In this document: positions 1 to 9,903 of the stretch, in pieces
Layout of the letters: every line of letters begins with the position of its first letter
Position numbering within the stretch: position 1 is the first letter of the stretch
Origin: Diphasiastrum complanatum
Taxonomy: Eukaryota > Streptophyta > Lycopodiopsida > Lycopodiales > Lycopodiaceae
DNA length: 64,000 nucleotides
Assembly (NCBI GenBank): GCA_029204225.1
Contig: CM055106.1
Span: forward strand, 35,808,361-35,872,360
Direction of reading: 5' to 3'
Notes under the pieces: model-generated
What the model was told of the DNA's origin: nothing
The model's database searches: none
What the model saw: only the letters and a program-made list of their open reading frames with translations
Program-made: the position numbers and the translations under genes

Positions 1-4
1 GAGA

Positions 5-44
<40 letters not shown>

Positions 45-1110
45 TGTGAAGAGACATAGATCTAAGAGAGCTTGAGCTCCAAGAATCCTGCAATCGACAA
101 AATAGCATAGCTTCCTTGAACCAATGCCTCAACTGTGGAGCCTCATAATCCCACATTGTCCAAGTTTTTGTATATATTGTAATTTTTTTTTAATTTTTAT
201 ATGTAAATGTGCTATAGTGCCTAAATTCATGTAAAGGCCTATTTGCCCTTTGTAAATTCACATTTAGGGACGTGTTCCATAAGAGACACAATAGCGGATT
301 ACAACCGACATTTTGACGGTTCGTAAACGACATTAAGGTTGGTGATCGTTCCTATAAGGTCGACACTTCGTGCCATTGTACTGACGCATTTTACACAGAG
401 CTGAGTATCAATAGAGAAAGAGGAGCAAGCTTCTATAACTTGAGCATTCTTCTCCTCTTTTATCTTTCACAGAATTACTTCTTATCATTTGAGCGAATAC
501 ACTCTGTAAAATCTGTAATTGATTGTGATACTATTCTGTTTGCGTCACACATATTTTTCACATCTTACTGAATTTCAGTTACTCTAACACGGATTTCCAG
601 GCGTCACCAACTAGCAACAATTCTGACTAATGTGTGCAGGAATTAGCCGAAGCTGTTAAGCATAAGTTTTAGCAGAACTTCCTTCAATATTGAATGAGCT
701 ATGTGTTCAGATAATGAGATTGTTCAAAATCAATGAATTATGTAGTATAAAAGGTTTGATCGGTCCCCAAAAGAGAGAATAATTCATCTTTTGCATGGTA
801 ACTGTATGTATGATGGTGAACGGATTTGATTGCGCAATATTTGTGATGAATACTACAGTGACATATCTGGTTATCCTTGAGTAAATTGGCATCCAGGACC
901 ACCAATGATGAAATGATTTGGTCAAGGTCTGTGGTTGTAAAGATTACTTTATCTTTCAAGCTCTTCAGGTATCAGATAAGCAATCAGATCAGACAACAAC
1001 TAGTAAATAGATTCATCGGACAGAATCACATTGGCTAAAAATTCTTCTTAATCAAACACAGAGAATTAGTTCTTATCGCAGGAAGCAAACAGTTTTTCTA
1101 GGCCACCACA
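1..1110 (+). repeat. LTR (partial) of gypsy-1
   Basis: The sequence just left of the primer site ends in CCACCACA, a fitting CA terminus for an LTR. The left border lies outside the window or cannot be fixed, because the partner LTR is absent. It includes a (GT)n tract near its left edge. The small open frames at 700-960 look spurious. Confidence 0.6.
7..41. repeat. (GT)n microsatellite
   Basis: About 17 uninterrupted GT units at the extreme left of the window. Confidence 0.95.
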
Positions 1111-1115
1111 TAATT

Positions 1116-1133
1116 TGGCGTCGTTGCCGAGGA
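1116..1133 (+). other. Primer binding site, tRNA-Asp type
   Basis: TGGCGTCGTTGCCGAGGA lies 5 bases after the LTR end. It closely matches the complement of the 3' end of plant tRNA-Asp (TGGCGCCGTTGCCGGGGA in well-preserved Athila/Tat elements). This fixes the plus-strand orientation of gypsy-1. Confidence 0.85.
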
Positions 1134-1285
1134 GATGAAGTTCACCTTTTGCAATATTTTTAAGTGTATTATATCTACGAATCTTTCTCATGTAATGCAT
1201 GCCAAGAACATAATCTCAAGCAATTATTGAACATAAACGTTTAGAGCGTGCATAGCGATTAGAAGCATATAGGAAATCTAGAGAT

Positions 1286-2662
1286 TTGCATTTGCAGAAT
1301 TTGCAAAACTCACCAGTTAGAGCAAGATTAACACCTAAAATGTTTAATGATCTCCTAAACGCTACTACAGCATTTGTAGTTCATTTGAGGAAAGATCTAT
1401 TGAAACATCAAGTTCTACAGATTCATCTGAATCTACTTCCGAACCAAGTTCAAAATCAAAATCTTCTTCTTCAGAACCATTGTCTGAGTGTAGTCTATGA
1501 TTTCTTTAAGGGATCATCATCTGAAGATGCGGATAGTTATTTGTCGCAGTTTAAATCCATTACCATAGCAAACAAAGAACATACGGATGAGGACAAAGTT
1601 AGAATTTTGTCAGATCTTCTGCGAAAACCGGCTAGGATTTGGTACAGTCAATTAGTACCAAAAATAGTTAATACTAAACAGTTTAGGGAGATAGGATATT
1701 CCACTAGATTGCTGGCTCGGCTTAACTCTGTTGAGAAAAAGCCGAAGGAATCCTTTAGGAAGTATACTCGTAGGGTTAAGAATTTAATAGGAAAGCTAGG
1801 AGCCCAGTATCCAGTTCCTATGCAAAATGAATGGTTCTTGGGCGGTTTGCCTAAGAAAATGGATTATTATTGTCGACAGAGTTTGATGACTTCTTTGGAA
1901 GATGTCATCGCCTCTGCCGAGAATTATGAAACTTCTTGAATTTTTCGTAGATGGAGAAATGAAAGAAAAAATAGTGAAAAACACAAATTTAAATGAACAG
2001 AAGAATCTAAATCATCTACTGAGTTTGAATTAGAATTTGATTCAGTGGATGAGAAAGAATCTTCTGATTATTCATCTTATTCCTCTTCATCAGAAGAAGA
2101 ATCTTCTTATAGGACATCCAAGAATAGAAACTCAAATAGGAAGAAAAGAATGGAGAAATCCGAAAAGATGGATCCATTAAGGAAAAGTGTTGAGTTGTTA
2201 GCAAAAGAAATGAGTGATTTAAAGGTCCAAATGTCTGATGTTAAAGCCAAGCGAAAGAAAGTGAAGCCTAACGCCAATGTTTGGTGTACCGCTTGTGGGA
2301 AGGAAGGTCATTCTAAGACCAAGTGTTCCAGTTTATAGACTAACTATTTAGAAGAGGAACTATTCCTCTGTTCGATTAAAAATCATGAGGAGGTAGCTTA
2401 TACTGCAACTCCTACTAACTAAAAAACCATTATATTGAAACAGCGTGCTGGTCAACAATACACTATTTTGCGAAGGGGCAGAACACGAGATTCCACTCCA
2501 CCACCCAGAGTAAGGGGTTTGTGCTACAATTGCGGAGCCCCGAGTCACTATTCGCCTGATTGCCTTGAACCCAGGAGGTCAGTGCTAACTGTAAAGGCGA
2601 AGGGCATGTCACTGCTGAATGTACTCAGCCACAACAACCACGGTCTAAACCAAGGTTTGTAA
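1286..2662 (+). pseudogene. gypsy-1 gag remains
   Basis: The frame at 1286-1939 has a retrotransposon gag (capsid-like) domain, with a W-Y-x-x-L stretch and the FLGGLPKKM region typical of gypsy gag. A Ser/Glu-rich linker follows near 2045-2110. CCHC zinc knuckles of the nucleocapsid follow: C-x2-C-x4-H-x4-C at about 2285-2325 (CTACGKEGHSKTKC) and at about 2520-2565 (CYNCGAPSHYSPDC), with a further knuckle-like piece near 2590-2630. Such knuckles bind the element RNA. The region is broken in several places. Confidence 0.85.
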
Positions 2663-3086
2663 ATTCGCCTAGGGAAGACGACACTCGGCCATCTAAGACT
2701 AACACTGACATGATAGTTCAGAGGATAGAAGTAGAGTTTGTTTCAAACCAAATCAAGACCATCAATGGCCAGATTTAGATGAAAAGATAAATAAAGTAAC
2801 TACAAGAAGTAGTAAAGATTCTTTAACTCTTAAAGATAAGAAGAAAACTAAAATGAAAATTGCGAAAATCGTGAGAAACGCGAAAAATGCGATAGAAAAA
2901 GCGAAGGTCGCATAACAGTTAGTAAAAATTCCTAGTAATAAAGAATTAAAACTTGATAGGTCTAATGAAAAACAATATGATGTTGATATTAGTTCAGAAG
3001 CTAAAAAGCTTTTAGACGAAGAAACTAGAAAAGTTAAAAAAGTAACATTTTCAGATCCAGTTATAAGTAGCGAGATATCTAGAGAT

Positions 3087-4185
3087 TTGTCGCCACTTAG
3101 AAACCGTTCTTATGATATTGTAGAAGACCTTGTTTCTAGAATGCCCAATATAACTTTTAAACAGTTATTAGACGATAATCAATATTATAAGAAAGAAATT
3201 AAACAATTTTTGCAAAATAAAAACAGAAGAAAGGCAAGGTTACCAATAGTCAATGTAGGAATAGTTAATTACGGTGACGAAGGCCAACCAGAGATTTAGG
3301 TAGTGATTAATGGCTGCATCTTAGATAGTGTACCCATAGATTTCGGATCTAGTGTAAGTTTAATGACTGAAGAAACAACATATGAATTAGGCATTCATCA
3401 TAGAATAGCACCCACCTTAAGACATTTAAGATTAGCTGATGCAACTAGAAGACCACCAATAGGAGAATTGTCTCAGGTTACAGTTTATATTGGAGACCAT
3501 AAGTTTCTTATGGATTTTACAGTATTAAGAACTATGAGACAATCGTCATATAAAGTGTTATTAGGACGACCATGGCTCTACCAGGCTGATGTTATAATCC
3601 ACTAGAAGAAAAAGGAGATTACCTTCAGAGACCAGATGGAGACACCAACAGGGAAAAGTCGCAAAAAATTTGCATATCATGGGAAAAGGATAAGTACGAA
3701 GGTGAGACACCTACATCTTCCTCGAGCTATACTTCGGAGGAAGAAGGGCTTTAGTCAATAGGGACAGAGGAAGGGGAGAGGTTTGTCATACTAAGTATAT
3801 CTGCATATAGTAATAGAGTAGAATATGTAGATAGAGGAGATTGTGGAGTTCCAGAGATTAGTGCTATCATAGGAGATCAGACTATAGATAGAATACTAAT
3901 AGACTCAGGATCCAGTATCAACTTAATAACGGAAACAATGGTTAAGGAATTAGGATTAGAAAACCAGATATAGCCTATCACTTATCATGAAATCTATTTA
4001 GCAGACGCAACTAAATGTATACCAGTAGGCAAGCTAAAAGGTATTCATGTAGTTATAGAGACAGAGACGTTTGTTATGAATGTCTTTGTCATAAATCCAG
4101 TAGATTTACCACCTTATTCAATATTATTTGGAAGACCATGGCTATATCAAGTAGATGCTATTATAAATTGGTCTACCAAATAGAT
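3087..4185 (+). pseudogene. gypsy-1 protease region with two retropepsin-like domains
   Basis: Two separate stretches each look like a complete plant gypsy aspartic protease. The first (about 3300-3605) has the active-site motif DFGSS, a L-A-D-A-T flap-like segment and a closing GRPWLYQ. The second (about 3880-4185) has DSGSS, again L-A-D-A-T, and again GRPWLYQVDA. They are similar but clearly diverged, so this is an old internal duplication or a family trait, not a recent copy. A cryptic linker rich in Glu and Ser lies between them. Both are now in broken reading frames. Confidence 0.75.
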
Positions 4186-4462
4186 ATTTTTTTCAGGTAT
4201 TCTCACAACTAGTCCAATAGGGGTCACCTTTTGAGATGGGGTGAGGAGTTAGCTAGACTTGCTGAATCATGGATCAATTTCATAGAATGCTATGAGATTG
4301 ACGAGGAAGAGAAAATTCCAACAACATCCGAGTCAAGGAAAGTTCTGGGTGGAACCAGAGCGAGCCTGACTGAAGGGATGGTAGATAAAACATATTATGT
4401 AGAAATAGAAATTAATAAAGGTAAGATTTTGAATCTATACAAACACCAATCGGACCAGGAAT

Positions 4463-4756
4463 GTGAAGAGTATATATTGCTTCTTCATTCAAGGAACAAT
4501 ACATGTTAGGAAGTGCCAATATAGATTGAATCCAAAGTACTCCTTGTTAGTTAAAGACGAATTAGATAGATGTCTTAGAGCGGGTATTATATATCCTATT
4601 CTAAATAGTGAGTGGGTGTCACCAATAATTATAGTACTTAAGAAGAAGACGTGTGAATTTGTATACCAAGGCAAAAATGAGCTTCGCCCAAATACTATTG
4701 CTAAAAGGCTATGTATCATCCACATACAAAGTGATAATGATAAAAGACTGTTGCAC
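4463..4756 (+). pseudogene. gypsy-1 reverse transcriptase, N-terminal piece
   Basis: Translation shows the entry region of Ty3/gypsy RT: a Y-R-x-N-P-K-Y approach, then L-D-x-x-L-x-A-G-I-I-Y-P and E-W-V-S-P-I, which precede the catalytic palm in this family. The catalytic part is not present because the element ends at the junction with the copia fragment near 4757. Confidence 0.75.
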
Positions 4757-5621
4757 TACTTTGAAGTAAACGTTTGAATCTGAAGAGCTAGGTGTATAGC
4801 CGTGATCAATAAGGAAAGTATTGATCATTTGAAACCATGCTTGAGCAGATTGCTTCAAGCCATATACTGCCTTGTGGAGTTTACACACATGATTGTGTTT
4901 ACCCTCGATAATATAACCTTAGGGCTGTACCATGTAAATGTCTTCTTCGATAACTCCATTGAGATATGCTGTTTGTACATCCATTTGATGTATTTTCAAA
5001 TATGCTGTAGAGGCAAATGATAGCAAAAGTCAAATAGAAGAATGCTTGACTACTGTACTGAAGGTCTCAATGTAATCAACGTTAAGAAAAACCTCTGGCT
5101 ACTAGTCATGCCTTTCTTCTGTTGATGCTTCCTTCTGCGCTATACTTGACTTTGAAAATCCATTTGCAATCAACTAGTTTCTGCTGACAGGTAATTCGAC
5201 AATCGTCCACGTTTGGTTCTTGATAAGAGATGATAACTCTTTATCCATAGCTTCTTTCCAAAGATTTGAGTCAGGCTGACTGAGTGCCTCTTGGACAGAC
5301 GTCGGTTCCTGAACAAGGTCGGTTGTAGACTCGTCGATATATTGGTTGCGTGGTCTGCTATTCCTTGAAGATCTTCTGGGTACTACAAAAAGTTGATCGT
5401 TTCTATCATATTGTAGTTGTTGAACTGCAACATCATCATCTTTTGACCCACCGTCAGAAGTAGAAGAGCTTGGACCTTCAATGGGAATAGTCGCCTGTGG
5501 AACTGGAAAGTTCAAAGCGTCAGGAGAATCTGACAGGTCGGCTACACGGGAACTACCCTTTCCTTTGAGGTCTTGAAACTGATCTTCGATGTAGATAACA
5601 TCCCGGCTAGTGAATATCTTT
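4757..5621 (-). mobile_element. Ty1/copia fragment (copia-E): integrase end and RT start
   Basis: On the minus strand the open frame at 5174-5689 shows the end of copia integrase (KIFTSRDVIYIED), a Ser/Pro-rich spacer, RRSSRNSRPRNQ, and the start of copia RT (W-K-E-A-M-D-K-E-L-S-S-L-I-K-N-Q-T-W). Farther on, to about 4757, come RT blocks including MDVQTAYLNG and VYGLKQSAQAW. No LTR is attached. It is a broken internal fragment with several breaks. It is bounded on one side by gypsy-1 and on the other by the end repeat of the LARD-like element. Confidence 0.85.
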
Positions 5622-6270
5622 CGACCCTCAGCTATGTGCCAACTTAAAAATTCGGAAGCGGCCTTACAACTGGCACTTTTATCGAACACTGAAACCCAGA
5701 AGGTAATCAGAGTCAGTTTGAGAAAAATCCCACTTTATTGATAAATCTGAGAAGGTAACATTTCAACTGTGTGACCGACCCTAGTCTCCGGGGCGCTAGC
5801 ATGCCAAGGCGAGAGCCATGACAACATTCCAGCAAGGGAGGCTGAGACTTGGAGGGAGCTCGCCCTGAGTCGCAACCCGCACTCCCCCATAGTATTGGTG
5901 TGATTCGGCACCTCCCCTCATACCAAGCACTCTATCCAAGCTGGTAAAGCACATTTTTCTCTCTCTAGGATTTTCTCTTTCTAGAAAGTCATTTTCTCTC
6001 TCTAGATTTTATTGATCCACAGGCTTCCTTTAATCATGCCTAGATCGTGTGAGGTGATTGCACATCGATCTGATCTCTCTGGACTCCGCTAGAACCGATC
6101 AAAGATTTTTAGCCATAGGAACTTGGAGCTGGCTGGATTTGGGTCACAGTGGCGCCGGGAGCGGTGCCGGCGCCGTTGGCTCTGGGAGCAGCAGGGCGCT
6201 GCTGGCGCCGGGGACATAGCTGGCGCCGATGGCGTCGGAAGTAAAGCTTTGTAAAGGTAGCTTTACAACA
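5622..6270 (-). repeat. 3' LTR of the LARD-like element
   Basis: Aligns along its length with 8831-9450. It contains CT-rich TCTCTCTCTAG stretches and GGCGCC-rich sequence near the high-coordinate end. The shared block begins at CGACCCTCAG, so the repeat may extend about 14 bases beyond the TG/CA terminus at 5636. Confidence 0.85.
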
Positions 6271-6284
6271 TCCACCCCACCTTT
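6271..6284 (-). other. Polypurine tract of the LARD-like element
   Basis: On the minus strand a 14-base purine-rich tract (AAAGGTGGGGTGGA) directly precedes the TGTTGTAAAG start of the 3' LTR. This sets the element's orientation. Confidence 0.65.
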
Positions 6285-6849
6285 ATAAAATCCGATGTCC
6301 TCATCAAATGTCAGATTAAAGTAAAGGTGTCTCCCAATTAAAATAACTATACATTTAAGTTACTTGGCACAGTACTCAATTTACTGGCCACTTTTTATTA
6401 ACATTGAAGCTGGCACACCACAAGTCGGAGGCTCAACTCTTTGTACTGAAAAATTACATAACTTGAAAATATATCTTTGTCTGGGAAAAGCGTAGATTTG
6501 ATATCGCTTTTGTAAAACCCAAGAACCTTATTAACTGGTGACAGAGGCCTTTCTTTGAAATGTTCGCCCCTGTCGCTTCTAACTTTCGACTTTGGAAATT
6601 CTTTGAGCTCCTGATTTGTCCTTGATGCACTTTGTGTTGAGCTCCCTGAGCTCCAGATTTGATCAGTTCCGCACAGGTATCAAGGCTCCCTGAGCCAAAG
6701 GATTTATCATTTGATTGCCCACTTTATGGTCCACTACGTGCCTTGTTGCTTCTGCACCTTGATTTCTCTCCTTGTCCCAACCTGATCTTGATACTTTTCC
6801 ATCTTGGCTCTTTAAGGTAGGCAAAGATTGAGTACTCCGCAATGCACCT

Positions 6850-7245
6850 CTCACTTAGCTTGAAGTAGCTCTTTTGAATCAACCCAAATGTAACCATTGA
6901 CCTCATGGAAAGCCAAAGGGTCGCACCAGTTTGATCCGCATCCAAACTATCTCTTCGCGTTTGTTTGAAGCCCCATGTCCGTCGCGCAAAACTTGACTTT
7001 CACAATTCCATCACTGGTCAGTTGCCTCACAGTCAAAACAAGAAGTGTACATTGAGCTTGGCTTCAAGTAGCTCTCTTTGAATCAGACACATGCAACCAG
7101 AGTCTGCACTAGTCCGATCTCAACGCGAACTGTCCCTTAGCGTCCATTCGAAATACCAAGTCTCTCATGCAAGACTCAACTTTCACAGTTCCTTCATTGA
7201 TCAGCTGCCTTACACGTAACACAAGCCAGCGTACTCATATGTTTC
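6850..7245. repeat. Degenerate ~200-bp tandem pair inside the LARD-like element
   Basis: The blocks at about 6850-7046 and 7047-7245 share a run of landmarks in the same order: a CTTGAAGTAGCTCT-like start, GAATCA, a CCGCATCCAAACT-like segment, ACTTTCACA and a TCAGTTGCCT-like segment. This is an old internal tandem duplication. The rest of the internal region (6285-8750) shows no gene I can support. Confidence 0.6.
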
Positions 7246-8750
7246 CTCATCATTGCTGGTCCAGAGAAAGCCTATAACAAGCTTTCCTTTCCACAACAAA
7301 AACTTGTCAACTTATTAGATCCAAAGTTCGCCAGTCTCCTCGTGTGAGTATGGCTAGGTCACCTTGAATTTTCCCCCATTTTGATCAACTTTCATTCAAA
7401 ATTTGCCCCAAGAGAGAGGTGTGTGTGATAGTTCCCCTCCACTTATAAAATCAGCTGATCGGACTTAGAAGTAGAGTTCTTCGGACAAAAAGCCTTTCCA
7501 ACACTTTGCTTCCCATCTTCTAGGATTATGGCTCGATCCAACTTGTTGCCAATCTTTAAAGAGGATCCTAGTCTTTCCCCTTTGAGGAAAAACCCAACTG
7601 ATACTGGATATCACCCATGCTGAGTGAGTTTTAGTTCCGAAGGTGGCCGTCCCAAAATGAAGACCAACTGCTCCATAGAAGATCTCCCCTGAAATTGCCC
7701 TTTCCAACTTTTGACTTTCTGCTTGCATCTGGTGGGCATTGTCGCAAATGAAACTAACCCAAGAAACAGGCTAGCCATCCATCCTTTGCAAACATTGAGT
7801 CGTTTCGTTGCCGTTCACGTGCAAGTACTTGAACTGCAAATCCGCCCCACAAATTCTGTAGTCCTCTTTGTTTGATGGTATCAGTCTTCAAAAGAAAGGT
7901 TCCTTCTCGAGCCATCAGCTCCTTGTATCACAAGCAATCATGCAAACCAGGCAAAGCACGAGTACTAAGACTCACCACGAATACATACAAGTAAGACACT
8001 CAGGCAGGTTTACTAACAAGTAACAAAGACAAGGTCCCCCTTTGAGATGGTCCTGCCAACGGACCTTTGCCTGGCCGCGCCCATACAAATCGATCACATA
8101 ATCAACCCACATAGGACACCCCTACAACTATCTGTGCTATCACCATTAAGTAGCACATTGCCTCAGTCACGCCCCACCACTTTTTGGCCGATAGCCCTTA
8201 TAGCTAAACAATCGGCAGCTATCCCGCACCGGCAGCTAACCACCCGTGCTTTACACCCGAATTCGGGCAGCATCTCTATATCAATGGTTAACCCGTACAG
8301 TTCGAATATGTCACCCCGCACCCCACAAGGCACAGACTGTGCTTTCACCTACCTAGGCAGCACTTTGCCTCATTTGTCCTACATGCAGACGGCGCCAGGC
8401 CCGAACCGTGAGAACTGACCATGCTTACACCTCGAGGACAGCACTTTGACTCATCAAGTCCCCCATTCTGCCGACCACCCCGACCGTGGACGCACCCGTG
8501 CTTACACTGTGGGCAACACCTTGCACAACAGTTGTCTTGATGAACCCCAAACCGTGGCCATTTCCGTGAGGGAAGCCAACCTGGCGCCACGCCAGACTGG
8601 ACAGCCATAAACAGGTAACTTCTACCCAAGCAAGCCATCCAACTCAGCCGACAGGTTAGAGCCCGTTCCCCAAGAGCTTAACCCATTCACGTTCATGCAA
8701 GGAACACTCAGAACCACAAGCCATGACAGATATGGAGACAACCAGTTTCT

Positions 8751-8823
8751 GGACCAAATGGTCCTGACAGCATACCGCTGGCACCACGGACCGAATGGTC
8801 CCGACGGCATACCGCTGGCGTCC
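8751..8823. repeat. Two ~37-bp tandem units next to the 5' LTR
   Basis: Two copies with the pattern GGACC-A-ATGGTCC-GAC-GCATACCGCTGGC lie just inside the right-hand LTR, in the leader region when read on the minus strand. No primer site matching a tRNA I know is evident here. Confidence 0.75.
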
Positions 8824-8830
8824 CGGGATA

Positions 8831-9450
8831 CGACCCTCAGCTATGTGCCAACTGAAAAATTTGGAAGCGGCCTTACAACTGGCGCTTTTACCGAACACTG
8901 AAACCCAGAAGGTAATCAGAGTCAGTTTGAAAAAAATCTCACTTTATTGATAAATCTGAGAAGGTTACATTTCAAATGTGTGACCGACCCTAGTCTCCGG
9001 GGCGCTAGCATGCCAAGGCGAGAGCCATGACAACATTCCAGCAAGGGAGGCTGAGACTTGGTTGGAGCTCGCCCTGAGTCGCAACCCGCACTCCCCTATA
9101 GTATTGGTGTGATTCGGCACCCCCCATCGTACCAAGCACTCTACCCAAGCTGGTAAAGCACATTTTTCTCTCTCTAGAATTTTCTTTCTAGAAAGTCATT
9201 TTCTCTCTCTAGATTTTACTGATCCCCAGGCTTCCTTTAATCATGCCTAGATCGTGTGAGGTGATTGCACATCGATCTGAGCTCTCTGGACTCCGCTAGA
9301 ACCGATCAAAGATTTTCAGCCATAGGAACTTGGCGCCGGCTGGATTCTGGTCACAATGGCGCCGGGAGCAGCAGGGCGCTGCTGGCGCCGGGGACATAGC
9401 TGGCACCGATGGCGCCGGAAGTAAAGCTTTGTAAAGGTAGCTTTACAACA
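8831..9450 (-). repeat. 5' LTR of the LARD-like element
   Basis: Direct repeat partner of 5622-6270, ending on the plus strand in CTTTACAACA. The overall match is about 95 percent by eye. Confidence 0.85.
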
Positions 9451-9720
9451 GATAGCCAGTATACGCCAATCAAGTTGGGGGCCAATAAGTAGACTCCCTA
9501 TCAAATGTTATGGGTGTGGAGGCAATCATGGTATTGTCGAATATCCTAGTGAGAGACATGGACAAGACTATGTGCTGCTCTACAAGGATTGCGGTTGTGG
9601 ACATCCATATATAGACTATACGTTATGTATGGAATTATAGTATGCTTGCATGGGCACATGCATTGGTAAATCTGGGAGCTACTTCCTCTAGGAGAAACTC
9701 GCCCTACTCTCATTCCAGTT
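9451..9720 (+). mobile_element. Ty3/gypsy gag scrap (zinc-knuckle region)
   Basis: The translation contains CYGCGGNHGIVEYP followed by a DYVLLYKDCGCGHPY segment. This matches the layout of the knuckle region of gypsy-2 near 53380-53490 (CFECGENHRVAECP and CRDCGYGHCYNECP). It is therefore a small relic of the same or a related gypsy family, broken and without flanking parts. Confidence 0.65.
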
Positions 9721-9891
9721 GTGAGATTCATTGCCAGGTTTCTCTCTCTACACCTGCATCCTATCCTTTGGCATGAAGGAGATGCTATTGGAGATTGATC
9801 AATATCATCTGCATGGTTGGGTGGTTTGGCTCCACTGTCATTCTTTTGTGTGTGTCTTGTAAGCAGAATCTTGAGGTGCTTCTTCATATAG

Positions 9892-9903
9892 TGGTATCAG
9901 AGC
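9892..9903 (+). other. Lone copia-type primer binding site
   Basis: TGGTATCAGAGC matches the usual tRNA-iMet primer site of plant copia elements. A decayed LTR end may lie to its left, but no borders, gag or partner LTR are visible nearby. Confidence 0.5.

Larger units (their letters stand above)
1..4756 (+). mobile_element. Broken Ty3/gypsy LTR retrotransposon, left part (gypsy-1)
   Basis: Parts appear in normal gypsy order: LTR end, primer site complementary to tRNA-Asp, gag with CCHC knuckles, aspartic protease, start of reverse transcriptase. A tRNA-Asp primer site is typical of the plant Athila/Tat branch, so I place it there by inference. The element runs off the left edge and stops at about 4757, where a minus-strand copia fragment begins; the rest of RT, RNase H, integrase and the right LTR are not here. 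The coding parts carry many breaks (roughly ten or more), so it is an old, inactive fossil. An unusual trait is that the protease-like region occurs twice in succession. Confidence 0.85.
5622..9450 (-). mobile_element. Non-coding LTR-bounded element (LARD-like), minus strand
   Basis: Two direct repeats of about 620-650 bp (5622-6270 and 8831-9450) enclose about 2.56 kb without any retroviral coding. Read on the minus strand the repeats start TGTTGTAAAG, and a purine tract lies immediately before the left repeat, as expected for a polypurine tract next to a 3' LTR. By eye the LTRs differ at roughly 25-30 sites plus one indel of about 27 bp, many of them C/T or G/A changes, suggesting an age of a few million years at usual plant rates (inference). 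No matching target duplication was found at 5617-5621 versus 9451-9455, so its surroundings have probably been rearranged. Confidence 0.8.

Noticed and set aside
8047-8898. Several overlapping frames of 60-120 codons in the LARD-like interior
   Set aside because: Present on both strands at once, without motifs, in a GC-rich and tandem-repeat context.
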